From Vulcanimicrobiia bacterium (GTDB taxonomy: Bacteria > Vulcanimicrobiota > Vulcanimicrobiia > Vulcanimicrobiales > Vulcanimicrobiaceae): 7,380 bases of DNA. Made by a program: the position numbers and the translations under genes. Every line of letters begins with the position of its first letter. The first letter of the stretch is position 1. The stretch spans positions 1 through 7,380 of the forward strand of contig JANWKW010000031.1 of assembly GCA_025451135.1 (NCBI GenBank), written 5' to 3'. The notes beneath the pieces were generated by a model that was given only the letters and a program-made list of their open reading frames with translations, did no database searches and was not told the origin of the DNA. Positions 1-6,231 of the stretch are shown here, piece after piece.

Positions 1-82
1 AACCGACCCCATGCCGGCGCACGTAGTCGACCACCCGGTCGAGCAGCGCCGCCCGGCGCGTCGGGTCTGCGGTACGCGTCAC
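1..82 (-). CDS. TetR-family transcriptional regulator, N-terminal fragment (runs off left edge)
   Basis: Reading the minus strand from a GTG at 82 gives 27 codons, beginning MTRTADPTRRAALLDRVVDY and continuing VRRHGVG to the edge. A short basic start followed by an amphipathic helix of the form RRxxLLDxVVDYVxxHG is the first helix of a TetR-type DNA-binding domain, where the next residues normally form the helix-turn-helix; that part lies outside the window. An in-frame TGA at 97-95 with no other start codon between it and 82 fixes the start at this GTG. No good Shine-Dalgarno precedes it. The gene is divergent from the four-gene operon and a perfect inverted repeat lies 16 bp upstream of its start, the usual layout for a TetR repressor that controls itself and its neighbour. 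The family call rests on only 27 residues plus context, and the ligand is unknown. Confidence 0.72.
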   Translation of the reverse strand, partial: MTRTADPTRRAALLDRVVDYVRRHGVG

Positions 83-93
83 GGAGCTAGGAT

Positions 94-99
94 ATCATA
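94..99 (-). promoter_or_regulatory. Candidate -10 box for the tetR-like gene
   Basis: On the minus strand the hexamer is TATGAT, one mismatch from TATAAT, inside the most AT-rich stretch of the region and touching the edge of the inverted repeat. Initiation about 7 nt downstream would fall near position 87, giving a leader of only about 5 nt before the GTG at 82. That would fit the absence of a Shine-Dalgarno. No convincing -35 is found at 16-18 bp spacing: the minus-strand TTGAAA at 118-113 is only 13 bp away. Treat it as tentative. Confidence 0.3.
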
Positions 100-120
100 C
101 TTGAAACGCTCGTTTCAAGT
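99..120. promoter_or_regulatory. Perfect 10-bp inverted repeat, probable TetR operator
   Basis: The arms ACTTGAAACG (99-108) and CGTTTCAAGT (111-120) are exact reverse complements separated by the 2-nt spacer CT. The inner GAAACG-NN-CGTTTC form is typical of sites bound by TetR-family dimers. It sits in the divergent intergenic region, 16 bp from the regulator's GTG and 116 bp upstream of the operon's first gene, so a bound dimer could control both directions. The symmetry is seen directly; binding by the adjacent regulator is inferred. A terminator is unlikely because the arms are only 40% GC, no T-run follows, and no gene ends here. Confidence 0.75.
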
Positions 121-236
121 CGTCCGATGACCTGGATCATCTTCGCGCCAAGCAATTCGGATCGACCGATTGATGCGTTTTCCGTCCGGGTACGTCTCGG
201 GAGGTACATATCGATATTCTGTAGGGCGGTGGAACG
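121..236 (+). promoter_or_regulatory. Operon leader/promoter region with short AT palindrome and orphan SD-like motif
   Basis: This non-coding stretch lies between the operator and the first operon gene. It contains a purine-rich GGGAGGT (199-205) that looks like a strong ribosome-binding site but has no usable start codon at the right distance. It also contains a perfect palindrome ATATCGATAT (208-217) that stands out against the GC-rich background. A TATTCT at 215-220 resembles a -10 box but has no matching -35. TTGAAA at 101-106, inside the operator, is a possible -35, but the sequence 17 bp downstream is a poor -10. I therefore cannot place the operon promoter precisely. Confidence 0.35.
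225..231 (+). promoter_or_regulatory. Ribosome-binding site of the TPP enzyme gene
   Basis: GGCGGTG matches the Shine-Dalgarno core GGAGGTG with one mismatch and ends 5 nt before the GTG at 237. An in-frame TAG at 222-224 rules out any longer N-terminus, so this site and the GTG define the start. Confidence 0.45.
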
Positions 237-2024
237 GTGAACGCGAGCGACTATCTTCTCGAACGGCTTGTCGAGTGGGGGTTTCACCGGATCTACGGCT
301 ACCCCGGCGACGGCATCAACGGCATCATGGGCGCGTTCGACCGGATCGGCGACGAGCTGCGATTCATCCAGGTCCGGCACGAAGAGATGGCGGCGTTCAT
401 GGCGTGCGCGCATGCGAAGTTCACCGGCGAGGTCGGCATCTGTCTCGCGACCTCGGGACCCGGCGCGATCCATCTGCTCAACGGGCTCTACGACGCGAAG
501 CTGGATCACACGCCGGTGGTGGCGATCGTCGGGCAGGCGGCGACGACGGCGCTCGGCGGATCGTATCAGCAAGAGGTCGATCTGCAAGTGCTGTTCCAAG
601 ACGTGACGGAGTACGTGTATACGGTCTCGAGTCCGGCGGCGATGCGGCACGTGATCGACCGGGCCGTTCGTACCGCCGCGGCCTTCCGCGCCGTGACCTG
701 CGTGATCGTCCCCAAGGACGTACAGGAGATGAAAGCCGTCCCGAAGCTGCCGCACAAGCACAACCTCATCCCGAGCAGCGTCGGATATTCGAAACCGATC
801 GTCGTGCCGGAGCCGGCCGACCTGCAGCGCGCGGCGGACATCCTCAACGCGAGCAAGCGGGTCGCGATGCTCGTCGGACAGGGCGCCGCCGGCGCGACCG
901 ACGAGGTGCTGGCGGTGGCGGACCGCCTGGGCGCGGGCGTCGCCAAGGCGCTCCTCGGCAAGTACGTCGTTCCGGACGACCTGCCGTACGTGACCGGCAC
1001 GCTCGGTCTGCTCGGCACGCGCCCGAGTTCGGACATGATGAACGAATGCGACGCGCTGCTGATGGTCGGCACGTGCTATCCGTACTCCGAGTTCTTGCCG
1101 AAGGAAGGCCACGCGCGCGGCATCCAGATCGATATCGACGCGCGCAACGTCGGCCTGCGCTTCCCGACCGAGGTGAACCTGATCGGCGACTCCGCGCACA
1201 CGCTGCGGGCGCTGCTGCCGCTGCTCGAACCGAACAAGCACGCGAGCTGGCGCCAGAAGATCGCCAAGAACCTCGAGGACTGGTACGCGGACGAAGAGGG
1301 CCGGTCGCTGGTGACCGGAGAGAAGATCAACCCGCAGCGCGTCTTCTGGGAGCTGAGCGAACGCCTGCCGAGCGACGCCATCGTGACGGGCGACGCGGGC
1401 ACGGCGACCAACTGGTTCGCGCGCAACATCCGGATGCAGCGCGGCATGAAGTCGTCGCTCTCGGGAGGCCTGGCCACGATGGGCTCGGCGGTGCCGTATG
1501 CGATCGCCGCCAAGTTCGCGTTCCCCGAGCGGGTGGTGGTGGCGTGCACCGGCGACGGCGCGATGCAGATGAACGGCATGGCCGAGATGCTGACGGTCGC
1601 CAAGTATTGGGAAGAGTGGAGCGATCCGCGCCTGATCTTCCTGGTCCTCAACAACGCGGATCTGAACCAGGTGACCTGGGAGATGCGCATCGAGGGCGGC
1701 AATCCGAAGTACGAAGCCTCGCAGAACCTGCCGCACTTCAACTACGCCGAATATGCCGACCAGATCGGCCTGCACGGCATCCGGCTCGAGAAGACCGAGG
1801 AGATCGGCCGCGCCTGGGACCGGGCGCTGGCCTCGAACCGCCCGGTCGTGCTCGACGCGGTCGTCGATGCGGACATCGCGCAACTGCCGCCGCACATCAC
1901 GTTCGAACAGGCCCACAACTTGTTCTCATCACTGGTCAAGGGCGATCCGAATCGCAGCGGCGTGATCAAGGAATCCATCAAGGAAGTGCTCGTGGGGCTG
2001 ATGCCCAACGGCTCGGACGCGTAA
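237..2024 (+). CDS. Thiamine-diphosphate-dependent enzyme, pyruvate oxidase/acetolactate synthase superfamily (PoxB-related)
   Basis: The 595-residue product has the three-domain layout of the superfamily. An N-terminal pyrimidine-binding domain (about 1-170) carries the catalytic Glu in RHEEMAAF (E49 of the HEE triplet) and ATSGPGAIHLLNGLYDA. A central domain spans about 190-335. A C-terminal diphosphate-binding domain (about 365-560) carries GDG at 439-441 and NN at 472-473, which bind Mg-TPP. Start: the GTG at 237 is the only start after the in-frame TAG at 222. The N-terminal third resembles quinone-dependent pyruvate oxidase PoxB, which converts pyruvate to acetate, CO2 and reduced quinone at the membrane. 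However, the GDG-to-NN interval is 30 residues, longer than the usual 24-27, with the insert KYWEEWSDPRL and then LNQVTWEM. This looks like the broad, poorly characterised group often named 'thiamine pyrophosphate-requiring protein'. Acetolactate synthase or a 2-ketoacid decarboxylase are alternatives. The superfamily is certain; the substrate and the electron acceptor are not. Confidence 0.9.
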   Translation: MNASDYLLERLVEWGFHRIYGYPGDGINGIMGAFDRIGDELRFIQVRHEEMAAFMACAHAKFTGEVGICLATSGPGAIHLLNGLYDAKLDHTPVVAIVGQAATTALGGSYQQEVDLQVLFQDVTEYVYTVSSPAAMRHVIDRAVRTAAAFRAVTCVIVPKDVQEMKAVPKLPHKHNLIPSSVGYSKPIVVPEPADLQRAADILNASKRVAMLVGQGAAGATDEVLAVADRLGAGVAKALLGKYVVPDDLPYVTGTLGLLGTRPSSDMMNECDALLMVGTCYPYSEFLPKEGHARGIQIDIDARNVGLRFPTEVNLIGDSAHTLRALLPLLEPNKHASWRQKIAKNLEDWYADEEGRSLVTGEKINPQRVFWELSERLPSDAIVTGDAGTATNWFARNIRMQRGMKSSLSGGLATMGSAVPYAIAAKFAFPERVVVACTGDGAMQMNGMAEMLTVAKYWEEWSDPRLIFLVLNNADLNQVTWEMRIEGGNPKYEASQNLPHFNYAEYADQIGLHGIRLEKTEEIGRAWDRALASNRPVVLDAVVDADIAQLPPHITFEQAHNLFSSLVKGDPNRSGVIKESIKEVLVGLMPNGSDA

Positions 2025-2025
2025 C

Positions 2026-3138
2026 GTGCCGACCGCGATCGCCGCACCGGCAGATGCTCGCATCGATGCCCTGGACGTCCGCGCCTATACGATACCGACG
2101 GCGACGCCGGAATCGGACGGCACGCTGACCTGGGAGGCGACCACGCTGGTCTACGTCGAGATCCGGGCGGGCGGACGGACCGGTATCGGCTTCACCTATG
2201 CGGACGTGGCCACGGCCAAGCTGATCGAGAGCCTGCTGCGCGATACGATCCTGGGCACCGACGCGCTCGACACGGGCGCGCGCTGGACCGAGATGTACGC
2301 GCGGACGCGCAACCTCGGACACGACGGGATCACGTCGATGGCCGTTTCGGCGGTCGACGTGGCGCTCTGGGATCTCAAGGGCAAACTGTTCGACGTACCC
2401 ACGTACCGGCTGCTGGGCGCGGTGCGCGATGCGGTGCCGGTCTACGGGAGCGGCGGGTTCACGGCCTATTCCGAACAGCAACTGGTCGACCAGCTCTCGG
2501 GCTGGGTGGGCGACGGGATCCCGCGCGTGAAGATGAAGATCGGCCGCGATGCGGCGGCCGACGTGGTCCGAGTGGCGGCGGCGCGGCGCGCGATCGGCGC
2601 GGACGCCGAGCTGTTCGTGGATGCGAACGGCGCGTATTCGGTGCAGCAGGCGATCGCCCAGGCGGAACGCTTCGCCGAACAGCGTGTGACCTGGTTCGAA
2701 GAGCCGGTCTTCCGCGAGGACTATATCGGCACGCGGCACGTGCGCGAGCGCGCGCCGGCCGGGATGGAGATCTCGGACGGCGAGTACGGCTACGGTCTGT
2801 ACGAGTTCGCGCGGATGATCGATGCCGGCATGCTCGACGTGCTCCAAGCGGATGCGACCCGGTGCGGCGGATTCACCGGACTCGTGGCGGTCGACGGCCT
2901 GGCCGCGTGCACGATGACGCCGCTCTCGACGCATTGCGCTCCGCACCTGCACCTGCATGCGGCGATGGCGTGCAAGCAGCTCCGCCATATCGAGTATTTC
3001 TACGATCACTCCCGGATCGAAGGGATGCTGTTCGACGGGGCCGCCGCGCCGCAGAACGGCGAGCTGCGGCCGGACCCGTCGCGACCGGGTATCGGCCTGG
3101 AATTACGGCGCGCCGACGCCGAACGCTACGCCGTCTAA
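2026..3138 (+). CDS. Enolase-superfamily enzyme, mandelate racemase subgroup (probable sugar-acid dehydratase or 2-hydroxyacid racemase)
   Basis: The 370-residue product has the usual length and shape: an N-terminal capping domain (about 12-130) and a C-terminal (beta/alpha)-barrel (about 135-345). Catalytic residues appear intact. The Lys pair is in RVKMKIG (K169, K171). The Mg2+ ligands are D199 in FVDANGAY, E225 in WFEEPV and E253 in SDGEYGY. A His-Asp dyad is formed by D276 (QADATRCGG) and H303 (STHCAPHLHLH). E323 in HIEYFYDH matches the position of the racemase general acid. KxK plus the dyad places it in the mandelate racemase subgroup, which removes the proton alpha to a carboxylate and then dehydrates sugar acids or racemises. 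The GTG start lies one base after the upstream stop and has no good Shine-Dalgarno, suggesting translational coupling to the TPP gene. The conserved capping domain begins by about residue 12, which supports this start. The substrate cannot be deduced; sugar acids are the commonest in this subgroup. Confidence 0.92.
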   Translation: MPTAIAAPADARIDALDVRAYTIPTATPESDGTLTWEATTLVYVEIRAGGRTGIGFTYADVATAKLIESLLRDTILGTDALDTGARWTEMYARTRNLGHDGITSMAVSAVDVALWDLKGKLFDVPTYRLLGAVRDAVPVYGSGGFTAYSEQQLVDQLSGWVGDGIPRVKMKIGRDAAADVVRVAAARRAIGADAELFVDANGAYSVQQAIAQAERFAEQRVTWFEEPVFREDYIGTRHVRERAPAGMEISDGEYGYGLYEFARMIDAGMLDVLQADATRCGGFTGLVAVDGLAACTMTPLSTHCAPHLHLHAAMACKQLRHIEYFYDHSRIEGMLFDGAAAPQNGELRPDPSRPGIGLELRRADAERYAV

Positions 3139-3144
3139 AGACGC

Positions 3145-3151
3145 AGAAGGA
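3145..3151 (+). promoter_or_regulatory. Ribosome-binding site of the FAD/Fe-S dehydrogenase gene
   Basis: AGAAGGA lies 5 nt before the ATG at 3157, in the 18-nt gap after the previous stop codon. It is the clearest Shine-Dalgarno in the window and supports the ATG as the true start. Confidence 0.65.
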
Positions 3152-3156
3152 CGATC

Positions 3157-6100
3157 ATGATCCGCATCCTCCCCGAAGCGACGGAACGGCCGGGCTCGGT
3201 CAACCACGCCGACGTCGACGCGGCCGGCCTCGAGGCCGAACTGCGCGCGAGCGTGCGCGGAGAGGTGCGCTTCGATGCGGCCAGCCGGGCGATGTATGCG
3301 ACCGACGCCTCCAACTACCGGCAGGTGCCGGTCGGCCTGGTGATCCCGCGCGACGCGGAGGACGTCGAGCGGACGCTCGCGGCCTGCCGGATGTTCGACG
3401 CGCCGGTGCTCTCGCGCGGCGGCGGCACGAGCCTAGCGGGCGAGACCTGCAACGCGGCGGTGGTGCTGGACTTCAGCAAGTACATGCACCGGATCGTCGA
3501 GATCGACTGGGAGGGCAAGCGCGCGCGGGTCCAGCCGGGCTGCGTGAACGACGATCTGCGCGACCGGGCCGAGGAGCGGCATCTGACCTTCGGACCCGAT
3601 CCCGCGACCCACAATCGCAATACGTTCGGCGGGATGATCGGGAACAATTCGTGCGGCATGCACGCCCAGATGGCGGGCAAGACGGAGGAGAACACCGAGG
3701 AGCTCGACATCGTCACCTACGACGGCCTGCGGATGCGGGTCGGGCCAACCTCGGATGCGGAGTACGACCGGATCGTGGCCGAGGGCGGGCGCCGCGCCGA
3801 GATCTACACGCAGCTGCGCGCGCTGCGCGACCGCTATGCCGACCAGATCCGCGCCCGCTTTCCGAAGATCCCGCGCCGGGTCTCGGGCTTCGCGCTCGAT
3901 CAGCTGCTGCCCGAGAACGGCTTCAACGTGGCCCGCGCGCTGGTCGGAACCGAAGGCACGTGCGTGACGGTGGTCGAGGCGACGGTGCGGCTGGTGCACA
4001 GCCCGCCGGAACGGGCGATCGCGATCTTCGGGTTCCCGGATCTGGGCGCGGCCGCCGACCGGGTGCCGTTCTGCGACGAGCACGGACCGATCGCGCTCGA
4101 GGGCATGTCGGCCTCGATGTTCGCGTACATGAAGCTCAAGGGCGAATCCGATAGCGGCCGCGCGATGTTCCCCGCGGGCGAGGCGTGGCTGATCTGCGAG
4201 TTCGGCGGCGATACCAAAGAGCAGGCGGCCGGCAAGGCGCGCGACTTGATCGAGGCGTTCGGGCGCGTTGCGCAGCCGCCCTCGGCGAAGCTGGTGGACG
4301 ACCGCGACCAGCAAGCGCAGTTCTGGGCGTTTCGCGACGACGCGCTGGGTGCGACCTCGAAGATCCCCGGTCAGGCCGACTATTACCCGGGCTGGGAAGA
4401 TTCGGCGGTCGATCCCAGGCGGCTGGGCGATTACGTGCGCGCGTTCCAGGCCAAGCTCGACGAGTACGACTACAAGGGTTCGATCTACGGCCACTTCGGC
4501 CAGGCGTGCGTGCACGTGAGCATCGATTTCGACCTGTTCACCGCACCCGGCATCGAGAAGTACCGGCGCTTCGTGACCGAGATGGCGCACATCTGCGTGG
4601 CCCACGGCGGTTCGTTCTCGGGCGAGCACGGCGACGGTCAGGCGCGCGGCGAGCTGCTGCCGATCATGTACGGCGACGAGCTGGTGCAGGCGTTCTGGGA
4701 GTTCAAGTCGATCTGGGATCCGCGCGACAAGATGAATCCGGGGAAGGTCGTGCATCCCTACAAGCTCGACCAGAACCTGCGCTGGGGCCCGACCTACGCC
4801 CCGTGGGAGCCGCAGACCCATTTCCATTTCGCGGAGGACCGCGGCAGCTTCGCGTTCGCCGCCAACCGGTGCGTCGGAACGGGCAAGTGCCGCAAGCACG
4901 ATGCCGGCACGATGTGCCCGAGCTACATGGCGACCAAGGAAGAGGCGTACTCGACGCGCGGACGGGCGCGCTTGCTCTTCGAGATGCTCGAAGGCGATCC
5001 GATGACGAACGGCTGGCAGGACGAAGGCGTGAAGGACGCGCTCGACATGTGCCTGTCGTGCAAGGGCTGCAAGGGCGAATGCCCGGTCAACGTGGACATG
5101 GCCACGTATAAGGCCGAGTTCCTCTCGCACTATTACGAGAAGAAGCGCCGGCCGATCGCCGCGTATGCGTTCGGGTTGATGTTCTGGTGGGCGCGGCTGG
5201 CGTCGCTTGCGCCCGGGCTCGCGAATGCCCTGACGCAGACGCCGGGGCTGCGCGAGCTGGCCAAGGCGGTCGTGTCGCTGGCGCCCAAGCGGACCATTCC
5301 GCTGTTCGCGCCGCAGACGTTTCGCGCGTGGTTCGCGCGGCGACCGGCGCGCAACCTCGACAAGCCGCAGGTCATCCTGTGGGCGGATACCTGGAACAAC
5401 CACTTCCATCCGACGACCGCGCAGGCGGCGGTCGAAGTGCTCGAAGACGCGGGTTTTCAGGTCACCATTCCGGCGATCCAGCTCTGCTGCGGGCGGCCGC
5501 TCTACGACTACGGGATGCTCGGCCTGGCCAAGACGATGCTGCGCGACGTGCTGCGCGCGCTGCGGCCGCAGATCCGGGCGGGGGTATGCGTGGTCGGCCT
5601 GGAGCCGAGCTGCGTCTCGGTCTTTCGCGACGAGATGACGAACCTGCTCGGGCCGGACGAAGATGCCAAGCGCCTCAAGGAGCAGACGTATCTGCTGACC
5701 GAGTTCCTGGCCGCAAAGGCGCCGGACTACGCGCCACCGCGCCTGCACCGCAAGGCGCTGGTGCAAGAGCACTGCCACCACAAATCGATCCTCGACGTCT
5801 CGGGCGAAGCGAAACTGTTCGATGCGATCGGGCTGGACTACGAGATGCCGGATACCGGCTGCTGCGGGATGGCCGGGCCGTTCGGATTCGACGCGGACCA
5901 CTACGACGTCTCGATCGCGATCGGCGAACGGGCGCTCTTGCCGAAGGTGCGCGCGGCCGACGACCGGACGATCATCGTGGCCGACGGGTTCAGCTGTCGC
6001 GAGCAGATCGCGCAGACGACCGCGCGCCAGGCGCTGCATCCGGCCCAGGTCTTGAAGATGGCGATCGACGCGCGCGCCGGCGAGCCGGACGAGCCGTTCC

Positions 6101-6231
6101 CGGAGCGGCGCTATATGACCGACGTGAAGGCGGCTTCGGCGCAGGCGGCCCGCAACGGCATGTTCGGGCTGCTGGCGCTGGCCGGCGTCGGGATCGCGGC
6201 GGCGCTGGCGATCGGGGCGCGACGCCGATGA
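3157..6231 (+). CDS. FAD-binding and Fe-S-binding D-2-hydroxyacid dehydrogenase (YdiJ-like; D-lactate/D-2-hydroxyglutarate type)
   Basis: The 1024-residue product joins a GlcD-like flavoprotein to a GlcF/GlpC-like iron-sulfur protein. The FAD-binding PCMH-type domain (about 50-283) has SRGGGTSLAGE (87-96), MIGNNSCGMHA (160-170) and LVGTEGTCVTVVEA (262-275). The FAD-oxidase C-terminal domain (about 285-535) has H446 and H453 in YGHFGQACVHV and E490-H491 in FSGEHGDG, equivalent to the metal and substrate ligands of D-2-hydroxyglutarate dehydrogenase, then MNPGK. The Fe-S region has C572, C578 and C587, followed by C632, C635, C638 and C642 in CLSCKGCKGECP. A cysteine-rich (CCG) region follows: CCGRP (777-781), C819, C873, GCCGMAG (901-907) and C947. 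Family members oxidise D-2-hydroxyacids to 2-keto acids and pass electrons via Fe-S clusters, probably to quinone. Length and order match E. coli YdiJ. Unusually, it ends with a hydrophobic segment (1001-1020) and RRR. Its stop overlaps the next ATG. The exact substrate is inferred only. Confidence 0.9.
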   Translation: MIRILPEATERPGSVNHADVDAAGLEAELRASVRGEVRFDAASRAMYATDASNYRQVPVGLVIPRDAEDVERTLAACRMFDAPVLSRGGGTSLAGETCNAAVVLDFSKYMHRIVEIDWEGKRARVQPGCVNDDLRDRAEERHLTFGPDPATHNRNTFGGMIGNNSCGMHAQMAGKTEENTEELDIVTYDGLRMRVGPTSDAEYDRIVAEGGRRAEIYTQLRALRDRYADQIRARFPKIPRRVSGFALDQLLPENGFNVARALVGTEGTCVTVVEATVRLVHSPPERAIAIFGFPDLGAAADRVPFCDEHGPIALEGMSASMFAYMKLKGESDSGRAMFPAGEAWLICEFGGDTKEQAAGKARDLIEAFGRVAQPPSAKLVDDRDQQAQFWAFRDDALGATSKIPGQADYYPGWEDSAVDPRRLGDYVRAFQAKLDEYDYKGSIYGHFGQACVHVSIDFDLFTAPGIEKYRRFVTEMAHICVAHGGSFSGEHGDGQARGELLPIMYGDELVQAFWEFKSIWDPRDKMNPGKVVHPYKLDQNLRWGPTYAPWEPQTHFHFAEDRGSFAFAANRCVGTGKCRKHDAGTMCPSYMATKEEAYSTRGRARLLFEMLEGDPMTNGWQDEGVKDALDMCLSCKGCKGECPVNVDMATYKAEFLSHYYEKKRRPIAAYAFGLMFWWARLASLAPGLANALTQTPGLRELAKAVVSLAPKRTIPLFAPQTFRAWFARRPARNLDKPQVILWADTWNNHFHPTTAQAAVEVLEDAGFQVTIPAIQLCCGRPLYDYGMLGLAKTMLRDVLRALRPQIRAGVCVVGLEPSCVSVFRDEMTNLLGPDEDAKRLKEQTYLLTEFLAAKAPDYAPPRLHRKALVQEHCHHKSILDVSGEAKLFDAIGLDYEMPDTGCCGMAGPFGFDADHYDVSIAIGERALLPKVRAADDRTIIVADGFSCREQIAQTTARQALHPAQVLKMAIDARAGEPDEPFPERRYMTDVKAASAQAARNGMFGLLALAGVGIAAALAIGARRR
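6157..6216 (+). other. C-terminal hydrophobic segment, probable membrane tail anchor of the FAD/Fe-S dehydrogenase
   Basis: Codons 1001-1020 of the preceding gene encode GMFGLLALAGVGIAAALAIG, an uncharged stretch long enough to span a membrane. It is followed by ARRR at the extreme C-terminus and preceded by a short polar linker (about 985-1000). Arginines after the segment favour a cytoplasmic C-terminus under the positive-inside rule. Because the cofactor domains must stay in the cytoplasm too, a hairpin or a partly embedded helix may be more likely than a simple span. The segment is seen directly; membrane attachment is inferred. Confidence 0.6.

Noticed and set aside
557..588. Possible assignment of the TPP enzyme as an acetolactate synthase catalytic subunit (branched-chain amino acid synthesis)
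   Set aside because: No regulatory-subunit or other ilv gene is nearby, the N-terminal motifs are closer to PoxB, and the neighbours are respiratory or catabolic. It is kept only as a distant alternative.
87..1916. 609-codon open frame on the minus strand opposite the TPP enzyme gene
   Set aside because: It is Arg/His/Val/Asp-rich with no recognisable domain and is the expected antisense by-product of strongly GC-biased third codon positions. The plus-strand gene here has clear family motifs.
170..2128. 652-codon plus-strand frame overlapping the TPP enzyme gene
   Set aside because: Arg-rich out-of-frame translation with no domain. It starts in the leader at a TTG and covers the true gene.
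2022..3156. Intergenic terminators or promoters between the operon genes
   Set aside because: The gaps are 1 nt and 18 nt, and the last pair overlaps by 4 nt; no hairpin followed by a T-run and no promoter-like pair of hexamers is seen.
2862..4154. 430-codon plus-strand frame spanning the junction of the second and third genes
   Set aside because: It is a shifted frame of two well-supported genes, low in complexity and Arg/Gly/Ala-rich.
3433..6039. 868-codon open frame on the minus strand opposite the FAD/Fe-S dehydrogenase gene
   Set aside because: Impressive in length, but it has the Arg/His-rich composition of a GC-rich antisense frame and no motifs. The opposite strand holds a complete, motif-rich 1024-residue gene.
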